NCBI RefSeq assembly: GCF_040493455.1
Contig: NZ_JANFDA010000001.1
Span: 62,001 to 126,000, forward strand
Direction: 5' to 3'
Origin: Microcosmobacter sp040493455
GTDB taxonomy: Bacteria; Bacteroidota; Bacteroidia; Flavobacteriales; Flavobacteriaceae
Length of the DNA stretch: 64,000 nt
The notes under the pieces are model-generated. The model was not told the origin of the DNA, did not search any database, and was given only the letters and a program-made list of their open reading frames with translations. This document shows, one piece after another, positions 46,641 through 55,343 of the stretch (its first letter is position 1; each line of letters opens with the position of its first letter). A program made the translations under genes and the position numbers.

Positions 46641-48104
46641 ATGTTAAAGCAGTATTTACAATTCAAACTTTCTCAAAAGCTGTCACCTCAGCAAATTCAG
46701 TTAATGAAACTGATACAATTGCCTACGCAAGCTTTTGAGCAACGTTTAAAACAAGAATTGGAAGAGAATCCTGCCTTAGAAAGTGGTAAAGAGAAAGATG
46801 CATCAGAGGATGGTTTTGACGATTTCGATAACTCTAATGACGAGTATAACGATAGTGAAACTATCGATGCCGAAGATATTAATGTGGATGATTATCTAAG
46901 TGATGATGAGATTCCAGATTACAGAACGCAAGCGAATAATTACAGTAGTGATGATGAGGAAAAGAGTGTGCCATATGCGGCTGGAATGTCTTTTACGCAA
47001 CATCTCATAAATCAGTTAAACACCTTTCGTCTTTCTGAAAATGAAGAAGATATTGCTAACTTCTTAGTTGGCAGTGTTGATGAGAGTGGCTACATACGTC
47101 GTTCCTTGAGTGATATTATGGACGATCTGGCTTTTACTCAAAATGTTTATACTACTGAAGATGAGATTGAAAACGTTTTAAAGGTAGTTCATCAATTAGA
47201 CCCTTCGGGAGTTGGTGCGCGTAACCTTCAAGAGTGTTTGAGTATTCAACTGCATCGTAAAACTAAAACTCCAGATGTTGAGCTAGCTATAGCTATTATC
47301 GATAAAGCTTTCGATCAGTTTACTAAAAAGCACTATCAAAAGTTACTTCATAAGTTTGACGTTTCTGAAATTCAGCTTAAGGATGCTATCGAGGAAATTG
47401 AACGTTTGAATCCCAAGCCAGGTGGATCTTATGCTGGGAATAACAAAATTGTTGAACATATCGTTCCAGATTTCGCAATAAAGATTGTTGATGGTGAATT
47501 AGAGCTAACTTTAAATGGTAGAAATGCTCCTGAGCTTCACGTATCCAGAGAGTACAACAATATGCTCAAAGGCTACAAAGAATCAAAGGATAAGTCTAAA
47601 TCGCAAAAAGATGCTGTGTTGTTTATTAAGCAAAAGCTTGATGCTGCAAAATGGTTTATAGAAGCTATAAAACAGAGACAACAAACGCTTTTTGTAACGA
47701 TGAGTGCTATAATGCATTATCAAAAAGACTATTTCCTTTCTGGTGATGAGCGTAAGTTAAGACCAATGATTCTTAAGGATATCGCCGATGAAATCGATAT
47801 GGATGTTTCTACGGTGTCTCGTGTTGCCAATAGTAAATATGTAGACACACCTTATGGTACTAAACTTATTAAGGAGTTCTTTTCTGAATCCATGAAGAAT
47901 GACCAAGGTGAAGATGTTTCCACAAGAGAGATCAAAAAGATACTGGAAACCGTTATTGAAGACGAAGACAAGAAAAAGCCTCTAACGGACGAAAAGCTAG
48001 CTACTATTTTAAAAGAAAAAGGATATCCTATAGCTAGACGTACGGTTGCAAAATATAGAGAACAGCTCGATATCCCTGTGGCGAGATTACGAAAAAAGAT
48101 ATGA
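46641..48104 (+). CDS. rpoN: RNA polymerase sigma-54 factor
   Basis: 487 residues. Region I starts LKQYLQFKLSQKLSPQQIQLMKLIQLP, with the Gln-rich activator-contact helix. An acidic region II (about 50-110) follows, then the core-binding and DNA-binding parts. The RpoN box is ARRTVAKYREQL near the C-terminus. The stop overlaps the next gene by 4 bases. Confidence 0.96.
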   Translation: MLKQYLQFKLSQKLSPQQIQLMKLIQLPTQAFEQRLKQELEENPALESGKEKDASEDGFDDFDNSNDEYNDSETIDAEDINVDDYLSDDEIPDYRTQANNYSSDDEEKSVPYAAGMSFTQHLINQLNTFRLSENEEDIANFLVGSVDESGYIRRSLSDIMDDLAFTQNVYTTEDEIENVLKVVHQLDPSGVGARNLQECLSIQLHRKTKTPDVELAIAIIDKAFDQFTKKHYQKLLHKFDVSEIQLKDAIEEIERLNPKPGGSYAGNNKIVEHIVPDFAIKIVDGELELTLNGRNAPELHVSREYNNMLKGYKESKDKSKSQKDAVLFIKQKLDAAKWFIEAIKQRQQTLFVTMSAIMHYQKDYFLSGDERKLRPMILKDIADEIDMDVSTVSRVANSKYVDTPYGTKLIKEFFSESMKNDQGEDVSTREIKKILETVIEDEDKKKPLTDEKLATILKEKGYPIARRTVAKYREQLDIPVARLRKKI

Positions 48105-48709
48105 CCAATCATATCCTAAAAGCCATATCATTTATTTTCCATCCGCTAATAATGCCTGTTCTTGGTGTTATGTTTTACTTTCACAAAACGCCACGTTTCA
48201 TCCCAGATCCTTTACAAAATGCTAAGCTATTCTCTGTAAGTATTCTAACGATTATACTCCCTATTTTACTCTTTTATATGTTGAAGACTATAAATAAAGT
48301 AGACACCATTTATTTGAAGACTACTAAAGAACGTATTATTCCTTTGCTTCTTAATTGTGTCATCGCGCTGTTAATCGTAAAAAGAGTATTGCCGCCAGAT
48401 GAAATTATAGAACTCTATTACTTTTTTATTGGAATTCTTTTCTCGTCTCTATCCTGCTTGATTCTAGCGATGCTGAAAGTAAAGGCTAGTATACATATGA
48501 TAGCAGCATCTGGATTCTTCATGTTTGCTTTGGCAGTTGGCATTCATTTTAAAGTAAACATCAATGGTACCATAGCACTCATGGCCATTATTTTGGGAGC
48601 TATCGCTACATCGCGATTGCATCTCAAAGCACATACTTTTCCTGAATTGATTATTGGGTTTGCTGTTGGGTTTATTCCTCAGCTTCTACTGTTGCAGTTT
48701 TGGTTATAG
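48101..48709 (+). CDS. PAP2-like membrane protein
   Basis: 202 residues with about five or six membrane helices. A degenerate PAP2 phosphatase signature is visible: KTTKERIIP (first motif, near 77), SIHMIAASG in place of PSGH (near 127), and SRLHLKAHTFPELIIG (third motif, near 167; His kept, final Asp replaced by Glu). Lipid phosphatase activity is possible but not certain. Overlaps rpoN by 4 bases and the end of the convergent porT by 6. Confidence 0.6.
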   Translation: MTNHILKAISFIFHPLIMPVLGVMFYFHKTPRFIPDPLQNAKLFSVSILTIILPILLFYMLKTINKVDTIYLKTTKERIIPLLLNCVIALLIVKRVLPPDEIIELYYFFIGILFSSLSCLILAMLKVKASIHMIAASGFFMFALAVGIHFKVNINGTIALMAIILGAIATSRLHLKAHTFPELIIGFAVGFIPQLLLLQFWL

Positions 48710-49399
48710 TATATAGACGATCAACCCTATTTTAACAGCATTGATTCCGATAGTTTGATCATTAAGCTTTGCTTCATCTTTGAAAATATTATTCAAGCTA
48801 TAATACAGATGAAAATTGAATGTTGAATATCCTGCGCTTAGTGTAATACCGTATTGAATTCTATTGACATCACTAATTCCTGAAGTATCAATATTACCTA
48901 GACTTCCTCTAAATTTGGTAGTATTGTAAACAACATAGCCAAACTTAAATCCTGTATATATCCTCCAAAACTTATACACTGTACTTGTAGAAGTTCGCCA
49001 TCGAAACTCCAAGGGAACTTCTATCAAATAGGTTGTTAGTTTGTTTCGCGAGAAGGATGCATCAGTATCATCAATCAAAGTGTAATTAACACCTTGATTA
49101 TCTTCGGACACTAGAATATTGTTATTGTAAGAGTTCGAAGACACTCCTATTCCAAGACCTATGGCAAAATTTCGTCTTTCGTTAATAGGCATATCTCTTA
49201 TAAAGCCTAAATGAAATCCTGTTGAGAATCCACGTTGAGATACACCACTAGGTTTATTCCCCAATAGATTATAAGTCGTAGATATGTAAAACTGGTCTTC
49301 TCTATATTTGTTATCTACTGCAGTACTATCTGTGTCTGTTTGACCAGATATATTCTGAATAGAAATAAGAAATACAAATATTAAGGTAAGGACTCTCAT
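48704..49399 (-). CDS. porT: PorT family outer-membrane beta-barrel protein
   Basis: 231 residues with a signal peptide (NISGQ). The mature barrel carries stretches I associate with flavobacterial PorT: FYISTTYNLLGNKPSGVSQ, STGFHLGFIRDMPINERRN and IEVPLEFRWRT, ending KIGLIVYIL. PorT is needed for type IX secretion and so for gliding and export of T9SS cargo. It lies downstream of the ExbB/ExbD operon on the same strand, separated by a long hairpin. Confidence 0.8.
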   Translation of the reverse strand: MRVLTLIFVFLISIQNISGQTDTDSTAVDNKYREDQFYISTTYNLLGNKPSGVSQRGFSTGFHLGFIRDMPINERRNFAIGLGIGVSSNSYNNNILVSEDNQGVNYTLIDDTDASFSRNKLTTYLIEVPLEFRWRTSTSTVYKFWRIYTGFKFGYVVYNTTKFRGSLGNIDTSGISDVNRIQYGITLSAGYSTFNFHLYYSLNNIFKDEAKLNDQTIGINAVKIGLIVYIL

Positions 49400-49412
49400 A
49401 TTTTATAAAAAT

Positions 49413-49452
49413 AACAAAGCGTCATGATTTATTACCATCATAACGCTTTGTT
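49413..49452 (-). terminator. Long hairpin between the ExbD gene and porT
   Basis: AACAAAGCGT, one mismatch, ATGAT, 8-base loop, ATCAT, ACGCTTTGTT: about 15 paired bases. On the minus strand it is followed by TATTTTTAT. It probably ends the ExbB/ExbD transcript, or is the leader of porT, whose ATG is only 13 bases further. Confidence 0.55.
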
Positions 49453-49494
49453 TATATAAATCAATTAAGAACTATAACAATTGATTTGGGAAGG

Positions 49495-49965
49495 CTATTC
49501 TTCTACTTCGCCTTCTCCAGTAACATACATTATCTTAAGTGCATTAGCTTTTCTTAGTTCCTGTTTCACATCAGAAACTAAACCAGCATTTGCTTCTTTA
49601 TCAACCTTCAGTGCAACGACAAACTTGTCTTTAAATTCTTCATTAAGACCAGTAACATACTCTTGTACTGCTAGACCTATGCCTTCTAAGCTAGAAAACT
49701 TATCATTGATTTGAACTCTTGCTTCTGTACCATATTTACCGTTGAATCTATCTGCAGGTTCTCCGATGTATATGAACGTTGTTCTATCTTTTTTAAGCTT
49801 CTCTACCTGATTCGCATTAGGTAATGAATTTTTTATCAATAAAGTATTGTCACGCATTACGGTTGCAACCATAAAGAAGAATAACAACATAAATACAATA
49901 TCTGGTAAAGATGCTGTAGATATAGCTGGTAGTTCGCCTTTCTTTTTATTTTTAAATTTTGACAT
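49495..49965 (-). CDS. ExbD/TolR family protein
   Basis: 156 residues. Short cytoplasmic start, one membrane helix near 22-41 (LPDIVFMLLFFFMVATVM) with the proton-channel Asp in SLPDIVF, and a periplasmic domain ending in an acidic tail. Part of an ExbB-like proton motor that powers TonB-dependent or related outer-membrane processes. Second of two ExbD genes in this operon. Confidence 0.9.
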   Translation of the reverse strand: MSKFKNKKKGELPAISTASLPDIVFMLLFFFMVATVMRDNTLLIKNSLPNANQVEKLKKDRTTFIYIGEPADRFNGKYGTEARVQINDKFSSLEGIGLAVQEYVTGLNEEFKDKFVVALKVDKEANAGLVSDVKQELRKANALKIMYVTGEGEVEE

Positions 49966-49979
49966 AACTAATTGTAGAT

Positions 49980-50600
49980 TTAATTCTTCTTAGGTTCAGC
50001 TTCAGAAAGTTTTAAAGGATACATCTTCTTAATTTCTTCAATTCGTCCGTTAAGTTCCTCATCTTTCTTAAACTGATTTTTCTCCTTCTGTGCTAACATT
50101 GCATTGTACACGTCATCTTCTCCTGGGTAGAATTTCCCATAGAGTCGCTTAGCTTCTCTATTTCTTAAGAAATTATATGCCGCAACGAGCTCGTTCTGTA
50201 CAGAAATATATTTTCCATAAGATGTCTCTCTATCGTGTTGCATGGATATAATTGCTTTATCAGGATTATCAGACGACGCCTCATCTCTCTTACCTTGACA
50301 GTAATTACATGAGCCATCTCCACCATTATCTAAAAACTCAATAGCTGCTTGTCTAAGATCTTTAATCTCCATAGGATCATCTTCTACAAGTAATTGATCG
50401 TTTCTATTTAATAGTACTATAAATAAGTTCTTTTCCTTAATAACGACCTCGTCGTCATTAGGTGGTTCAATAGGTGGCAAACTTCTCAAAATCCCTTTAT
50501 CTTTTTCAATAGTTGTAGTAACTAGGAAGAAGATAAGGAGTAAGAAAGCTATGTCAGCCATTGAGCCTGCATTTACTTCTGGTGCTGCTCTTTTTGCCAT
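49980..50600 (-). CDS. ExbD/TolR family protein with an inserted periplasmic segment
   Basis: 206 residues. The membrane helix near 12-31 holds the conserved Asp (SMADIAFLLLIFFLVT). The periplasmic part is longer than in the neighbour and contains CNYCQGKRD, a CxxC pair that may form a disulfide, plus MYPLKLSEAEPKKN at the end. Two unlike ExbD subunits after one ExbB is usual in Bacteroidota. Confidence 0.88.
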   Translation of the reverse strand: MAKRAAPEVNAGSMADIAFLLLIFFLVTTTIEKDKGILRSLPPIEPPNDDEVVIKEKNLFIVLLNRNDQLLVEDDPMEIKDLRQAAIEFLDNGGDGSCNYCQGKRDEASSDNPDKAIISMQHDRETSYGKYISVQNELVAAYNFLRNREAKRLYGKFYPGEDDVYNAMLAQKEKNQFKKDEELNGRIEEIKKMYPLKLSEAEPKKN

Positions 50601-50608
50601 ACCTTATA

Positions 50609-51061
50609 TTATTTACTGATCATTTTTTTAACGCCAAATAAAAGCATTGATCCTAGAGCAACAACAGCTAAAAAGTAGAACAAGTACAATCCTGTTCCTA
50701 CTAATTTAGATCCTGACGCAGACAATACTTCGCCGTCTTTCATTGGTGTTTCAACACCTTGAGCCATTACATAGGCTATAGCAGCAAGAACACCGAAAAC
50801 GACAACGCTTCTTAGTGTGCTTTTTAAAGCCGCTGGGTTAGTAGCAATATTTTTTAGTGTAAAAACTACTGTGAAAACTACTGCTAATCCAAGTACTACA
50901 TAGGCTACATTCATTAGTGGATCAACAGAGCCTGTTGACTCACCACCGGCAAAAGCATCTTTAATAGCGGTATCGCCCATGCTTATAATCATACCTAGTA
51001 GTATAATTGAAATAACACCAATAATTAAAGCTACTATGGTTAATATTTTTTGTGAATTCAT
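50609..51061 (-). CDS. Conserved four-helix membrane protein of the ExbB/ExbD operon
   Basis: 150 residues with hydrophobic segments near 8-27, 47-66, 80-98 and 124-146. No catalytic motif. It is placed between ExbB and two ExbD genes with gaps of 8 and 23 bases, so it is likely a part or assembly factor of the motor. This is inference from position. Confidence 0.7.
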   Translation of the reverse strand: MNSQKILTIVALIIGVISIILLGMIISMGDTAIKDAFAGGESTGSVDPLMNVAYVVLGLAVVFTVVFTLKNIATNPAALKSTLRSVVVFGVLAAIAYVMAQGVETPMKDGEVLSASGSKLVGTGLYLFYFLAVVALGSMLLFGVKKMISK

Positions 51062-51084
51062 AGTGTAACTATATTATTAGGTTA

Positions 51085-51846
51085 TTACTTCTTGTGCTTT
51101 ACTAACAAGTCCATTAATGAGATTGAAGCATCTTCCATATCATTAACAATGCTATCAATTTTTGCAATAATGTAGTTGTAGAATATCTGTAATATAATAG
51201 CAACAATCAGACCAAATACCGTTGTAAGAAGTGCTACTTTAATACCACCAGCTACAAGAGAAGGCTGCATATCACCAGCTGCTTCAATTTTATCGAATGC
51301 CTGGATCATACCAATTACTGTTCCCATGAACCCTAACATTGGTGCTAAGGCGATAAATAATGAGATCCAAGAAACATTCTTCTCTAATTGTCCCATTTGT
51401 ACGCCTCCATAGGCTACTACTGCTTTTTCTGCAGCATCGATATCCTCATCTGCTCTGTCTAATCCTTGATAGAAAATAGAAGCAACAGGACCTTTAGTAT
51501 TTCTACAAACTTCCTTAGCAGCTTCTACACCTCCTGAAGCTAAAGCATCTTCTACATTAGCAATTAATTTCTTAGAGTTAGTTGTAGATAAGTTTAAAAA
51601 GATAATTCTTTCGATAGCAATGGCTAAACCAAGAATTAAACAAAGTAATACAATACCCATGAAGCCAGGACCTCCTTCAATAAAACGTTTCTTCAACTCT
51701 TGATGGAATCCTAGATCTTCAGCCGGAGCTTCTTCTTGAATTACTGTTGTCGTTGTAGTAGCCATTGATGCTGTTGTAGCATTAACATTAGCTGTTCCGA
51801 AAGCCATGCATCCTACAATGGCTAGGATAGAAAATAATCTTTTCAT
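51085..51846 (-). CDS. MotA/TolQ/ExbB family proton channel
   Basis: 253 residues. An N-terminal leader (MKRLFSILAIVGCMAFG) and a Thr-rich stretch precede three membrane helices: about 58-77, 155-180 and 195-220. The conserved LAPMLGFMGTVIGMIQAF block and GIKVALLTTVFGLIVAI give the channel. Makes a motor with the two ExbD proteins. First gene of the operon; a TATCTTTA at 51880-51887 (minus strand) may be its -7 box. Confidence 0.9.
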   Translation of the reverse strand: MKRLFSILAIVGCMAFGTANVNATTASMATTTTTVIQEEAPAEDLGFHQELKKRFIEGGPGFMGIVLLCLILGLAIAIERIIFLNLSTTNSKKLIANVEDALASGGVEAAKEVCRNTKGPVASIFYQGLDRADEDIDAAEKAVVAYGGVQMGQLEKNVSWISLFIALAPMLGFMGTVIGMIQAFDKIEAAGDMQPSLVAGGIKVALLTTVFGLIVAIILQIFYNYIIAKIDSIVNDMEDASISLMDLLVKHKK

Positions 51847-52003
51847 TGTTCTTAATCTTAATTTTATTAGTTAAAGTGTTAAAGATAAAAAAAAAATGTT
51901 ACCAAAAGTTAAAATTTAACGCTCATCGCTAGGCTTTATTAGTGTTCTGGTAGCTTAGCATTACTAGCACAAAAATCGTACCCTTTTCACATGTTTTCTT
52001 TAG

Positions 52004-52091
52004 CAGAGAGGAAGGGATTCGAACCCTCGATACGCTTTTGACGTATACACACTTTCCAGGCGTGCGCCTTCGACCACTCGGCCACCTCTCT
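52004..52091 (-). tRNA. tRNA-Ser (anticodon GGA)
   Basis: An 88-base tRNA. The acceptor stem pairs AGAGAGG with CCTCTCT and the discriminator base is G, as for serine. The anticodon stem CACGC/GTGTG surrounds loop CTGGAAA with GGA. A long variable arm (TATACG/CGTATC-type) is typical of class II tRNAs, and the T loop is GGTTCGAATCC. CCA is not encoded. It stands alone between the ExbB operon and ansA. Confidence 0.95.
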
Positions 52092-52167
52092 AGTTTTGAC
52101 TGTTCAAAAAAACAGTGCGTCAAATAACAAAAAAAACTTTAATTCTAAAAACGAATACCTAGGGAAT

Positions 52168-53190
52168 TTAAGTCATTTCTCCTCTAAGGGAAGTTTCGAA
52201 TATGGTTTTGAAGGATTTAGCTTGAATTTTTTCTCCAAGCATATACATAAGTTTTGCTGTAGCTGCTTCTGTTGTAATGTCTTTTCCAGAAATAATACCT
52301 ATCGATTTTAATTTTGTGCTAGTGTCGTATTGACCCATAATAACACTACCTCCTGAGCATTGTGTTACATTAATAATGTGTATTCCTTTTTGTACGGCTT
52401 CCTTGAGCATGTTCAAAAACCATGCTTCAGTGGTGCAATTGCCCGCGCCATAAGTTTCTAATATAACGCCTTTGAGTTCTGGATTTGAAAAAAAACTCTT
52501 TAATACAGACTCTGTTATTCCTGGGAAGAGTTTAAGGATAGCTATGTTGTCGTCTAACTCTTTTCTTATGATCAGTTTCTTTCTGGTATTGGGTTTAAAC
52601 AATGCCTCTTTATTCACATTTAAGTGGACACCAGATTCTGCTAAATGCGGATAGTTTAATGATTCGAAAGCTTCAAAATGTTCGGCATTAATCTTTGTCG
52701 TTCTATTACCTCTGTATAATTTATATTCAAAATATAATCCTACCTCCTTAATCATTGGTTTCCCATAATGCTGAAGTGAAGCCATTTGTATTGATGTTAT
52801 CAGATTTTCTTTAGCATCTGTTCTCAGGTCTCCAATTGGCAATTGTGATCCTGTGAATATGACTGGCTTTGCTAAATTTTCTAACATAAAACTCAATGCT
52901 GAAGCCGAATAGCTCATCGTATCACTTCCGTGTAAAACAACGAAACCATCAAAAGCATTGTAATTATCCTCTATAATTGTTGCAATCTGCTTCCAATATT
53001 TTGGGTTCATGTTTGAAGAATCTATAGGATCATCAAACGAGATAGTATCGATATCACAGTCGAGAAGCTTTAACTCAGGAATCCGCTCTAGTAATGTTTT
53101 GAAATCGAATGCTTTTAAAGCGGCAGTATCTGGGTCTTTGACCATACCTATAGTTCCGCCTGTATATATAAGGAGTATTTTAGGAATCAT
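52168..53190 (-). CDS. ansA: Type I (cytoplasmic) L-asparaginase
   Basis: 340 residues, no signal peptide. First catalytic motif YTGGTIGMVKD with the Thr nucleophile near residue 12, second motif VLHGSDTMSYSASALSFML with Thr and Asp near 90. It converts asparagine to aspartate and ammonia. Starts inside the last 4 bases of tatD, so the two are coupled. It has no fold relation to the other two asparaginase-like genes in this window. Confidence 0.93.
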   Translation of the reverse strand: MIPKILLIYTGGTIGMVKDPDTAALKAFDFKTLLERIPELKLLDCDIDTISFDDPIDSSNMNPKYWKQIATIIEDNYNAFDGFVVLHGSDTMSYSASALSFMLENLAKPVIFTGSQLPIGDLRTDAKENLITSIQMASLQHYGKPMIKEVGLYFEYKLYRGNRTTKINAEHFEAFESLNYPHLAESGVHLNVNKEALFKPNTRKKLIIRKELDDNIAILKLFPGITESVLKSFFSNPELKGVILETYGAGNCTTEAWFLNMLKEAVQKGIHIINVTQCSGGSVIMGQYDTSTKLKSIGIISGKDITTEAATAKLMYMLGEKIQAKSFKTIFETSLRGEMT

Positions 53191-53966
53191 TGATTAATAG
53201 TATTGAATACTTCAGAAGCATTCTGGGTTGTAATGCTTGCAATCTCTTCTTTTGGCATTTGATAAAGTTCTGATAATTTTTCGAGAACATAAACTATATA
53301 TGCACTTTCGTTACGTTTTCCTCTATAGGGTTTTGGTGCTAAATATGGTGAATCTGTTTCTAACACAATATGTTTTAAGTCTATAGTATTAATAAACTGA
53401 TCTATTTTACCATTCTTAAAAGTGACTACTCCACCTATTCCCAGTTTCATATTATAGGATATTGCTCGCTCAGCCTGCTGTTCGTTTCCTGTGAAACAGT
53501 GAAAAATTCCGAATAGTTTTTCATCATTAACGTCATCTAAAACTTCAAAGATTTCATCAAAAGCTTCTCGGCAATGAATCACAATTGGTAGGCCATATTT
53601 TTTTGCTAATTCAATTTGAATCTTAAATGCCTCTTGCTGAATTGCCAGAGTACTTTTATCCCAATATAGATCAATCCCTATTTCGCCAACTGCACAGAAC
53701 TTTCTTTTTGAAAACCACTCGTATACTAATTGCAATTCTTCTTTATAAGTATCTGGCTTTACACTTGTTGGGTGTAAGCCCATCATCAAGTTTACATTAT
53801 CTGGGAAATCTTCCTCCAATTTTAACATTGATTCTGTATATGAAGAATCGATTGCAGGAATAAAGAATCTTGAAACACCACTATCTATAGCTCTTTGTAT
53901 CATTTCTGTCCTATCCTCATTAAAAGCCTCCGAATATAAATGGGTGTGAGTATCTGTTATAATCAT
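53187..53966 (-). CDS. TatD family metal-dependent hydrolase/DNase
   Basis: 259 residues. Metal ligands are visible: DTHTHLYSEAF near 4-7, GEIGIDLYW near 95, VIHCREAFDEI near 131, FHCFTGN near 157 and LETDSPYLAPKP near 206. TatD proteins are 3' exonucleases or DNases linked to repair and quality control. A TATTTTTG box lies only 5 bases before the ATG, so the mRNA may be almost leaderless. Overlaps ansA by 4 bases. Confidence 0.92.
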   Translation of the reverse strand: MIITDTHTHLYSEAFNEDRTEMIQRAIDSGVSRFFIPAIDSSYTESMLKLEEDFPDNVNLMMGLHPTSVKPDTYKEELQLVYEWFSKRKFCAVGEIGIDLYWDKSTLAIQQEAFKIQIELAKKYGLPIVIHCREAFDEIFEVLDDVNDEKLFGIFHCFTGNEQQAERAISYNMKLGIGGVVTFKNGKIDQFINTIDLKHIVLETDSPYLAPKPYRGKRNESAYIVYVLEKLSELYQMPKEEIASITTQNASEVFNTINQ

Positions 53967-53970
53967 GGCA

Positions 53971-53978
53971 CAAAAATA
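53971..53978 (-). promoter_or_regulatory. -7 promoter box of tatD-ansA
   Basis: TATTTTTG on the minus strand, 4-5 bases before the tatD ATG. If real, transcription starts at or within a few bases of the start codon. Confidence 0.45.
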
Positions 53979-53993
53979 ATTGATTTATAACAT

Positions 53994-54001
53994 TATATTT
54001 G
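53994..54001 (+). promoter_or_regulatory. -7 promoter box of the retropepsin-like gene
   Basis: TATATTTG fits TAnnTTTG, 14 bases before the ATG at 54016. It decides the start against an upstream TTG at 53980, which would lie before the box. Confidence 0.55.
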
Positions 54002-54015
54002 TACAAATACTCACT

Positions 54016-54456
54016 ATGGATACTTTACAGGATTATCTTTTGTCTAAAGGTTATACTAAGGTTAAACTGCACCTTACAAAAACAAATCATTTTGAGATCA
54101 TTGCAAGAATAAATGGTAGAAAAGGGCTGTTTATATTGGACACAGGTGCTTCTAGCTCTTGTGTTGGTTTTGAAGCTATAGACACTTTTAATTTGAAGGT
54201 TAAGGATTCTGAAATAAGAGCAGTAGGTGCTGGCGATTCTAACATGCAAACTCAAATCTCTAAGCAAAATAAAGTAAAGATTGGGAAGTGGAAAAAAGAT
54301 AGGGTGGTACTTATCCTATTTAATCTTACTCATGTAAATACTGGATTAGTAAATCATAATTCTAATCCTGTTGATGGTATTATCGGTGCAGATATCCTTA
54401 AAAAGGGAAAGGCAATCATTGATTATGAGAAGAAGTACTTGTATCTGAAATTGTGA
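54016..54456 (+). CDS. Retropepsin-like aspartic protease
   Basis: 146 residues from ATG 54016. The active-site motif is LFILDTGASSSCVGF with Asp near residue 41, then GIIGADIL near 118, the second conserved block of retropepsin-like folds. A dimer would form the active site. No signal peptide or helix, so it is probably cytoplasmic. Target unknown. The orphan response regulator starts 49 bases later, so the two may be co-transcribed. Confidence 0.78.
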   Translation: MDTLQDYLLSKGYTKVKLHLTKTNHFEIIARINGRKGLFILDTGASSSCVGFEAIDTFNLKVKDSEIRAVGAGDSNMQTQISKQNKVKIGKWKKDRVVLILFNLTHVNTGLVNHNSNPVDGIIGADILKKGKAIIDYEKKYLYLKL

Positions 54457-54505
54457 TATTTTAATTAATAGTAACTTAGTAAATCCCAAAAACTAATTAA
54501 TAGCA

Positions 54506-55129
54506 ATGCAACCCTCTATTATTATTGCAGATGATCATCCCCTAATTTTGAAAGGACTGCGAGAGTTTCTTTTGGAACGTGACTATGCCATTGAAGCCTG
54601 TGCAAGTGATGGAAAGTCGGCTTTGAATTTTATAGAGTCCATAAAGCCAGACATCGCAATCTTGGATATTCAAATGCCGCATTACACTGGTATACAGATT
54701 GCTAAAATTTGTAAAGAGCGTCAATACGCAACTAAAATCATCGTTATCACATTTGAAAAAGATGAGAAGCTTTATAATGAGGCCAAAGCATTAAATATTT
54801 TTGGTTATGTCTTAAAGGAATTTGCACTTACAGAAATAGAAAACTGTATCGCTTCTGTAATAAACGGTAAGCCATATTTTAGCCCAGAACTGATTTCTAG
54901 CCTAGAATCTAAAAACCCTCCTTCCGAATTAAATAAATTAACTCCTACCGAGAAAAAAGTCTTAAAACTTATCTCAGAAAACAAAACTGCAGCAGAAATA
55001 GGTCTAGCATTTTCAATTTCTTCTAGAACCGTTGAGAAGCATAAAAGCAACATTATCAAGAAGTTAGGACTTAGCCACAAGCAAAATAGCTTGTTAGTTT
55101 GGACAAAAGAAAATCAAGAGTTTTTATAA
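54506..55129 (+). CDS. Orphan NarL/FixJ family response regulator
   Basis: 207 residues. Receiver with ADDH, phosphoacceptor Asp54 (AILDIQMPHYTG) and Lys in GYVLKEF; LuxR-type helix-turn-helix at about 145-200 (LTPTEKKVLKLISEN, recognition region RTVEKHKSNIIKKLG). No kinase gene is next to it. Two TACGTA-N4-TACGTA palindromes in the 560-base region after it are likely binding sites. It may act with the retropepsin gene upstream. Confidence 0.93.
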   Translation: MQPSIIIADDHPLILKGLREFLLERDYAIEACASDGKSALNFIESIKPDIAILDIQMPHYTGIQIAKICKERQYATKIIVITFEKDEKLYNEAKALNIFGYVLKEFALTEIENCIASVINGKPYFSPELISSLESKNPPSELNKLTPTEKKVLKLISENKTAAEIGLAFSISSRTVEKHKSNIIKKLGLSHKQNSLLVWTKENQEFL

Positions 55130-55170
55130 TTAATTGATTATCAGCATTTTAATTTTTTTACTTTAAAAAA

Positions 55171-55186
55171 TACGTAGGTTTACGTA
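55171..55186. promoter_or_regulatory. Candidate NarL-type operator C (TACGTA-N4-TACGTA)
   Basis: Palindrome with spacer GGTT; arms extend to ATACGTA/TACGTAT. It touches TTGT at 55187, the presumed -33 element. The conserved CGAATTTTAC begins 18 bases later at 55209 and holds a degenerate -7 box (GAATTTTA). Confidence 0.6.
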
Positions 55187-55219
55187 TTGTGTCGTGTTTC
55201 TTTTATGCCGAATTTTACG

Positions 55220-55315
55220 TAGTTATTAAAGGGTTTTTCATTAATAACTTAGCAATTAATTAGTTCTTAGGGGAACGAGTGAAGCTCCGGATTTTATATC
55301 TGGAGCTTTTTCTTA
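55220..55315 (+). ncRNA. Candidate short noncoding transcript 1
   Basis: Predicted from operator C, its promoter-like elements and the terminator at 55283. No ATG lies in this stretch. The 3' part, AGGGGAACGAGTGAAGCTCC, resembles the 3' part of unit 2, so the two are diverged tandem copies. The exact 5' end is a guess. Confidence 0.4.
55283..55315 (+). terminator. Terminator of short unit 1
   Basis: AGCTCCGGAT-TTTAT-ATCTGGAGCT followed by TTTTTCTT: a 10-bp stem with one G-U pair. It ends a predicted transcript of about 90 bases without a start codon. Confidence 0.8.
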
Positions 55316-55343
55316 CAAAAAGGTTAAGTGACCCGCTAAAAAA

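Noticed and set aside
51929..52123. 64-codon open frame across the tRNA-Ser gene
   Set aside because: It reads through a well-folded tRNA and has no protein signature.
55334..55342. CGCTAAAAA next to operator D as a third LytTR site
   Set aside because: The partner 21 bp upstream (TTACAAAAA) does not match; a single half-site in A-rich DNA is weak.
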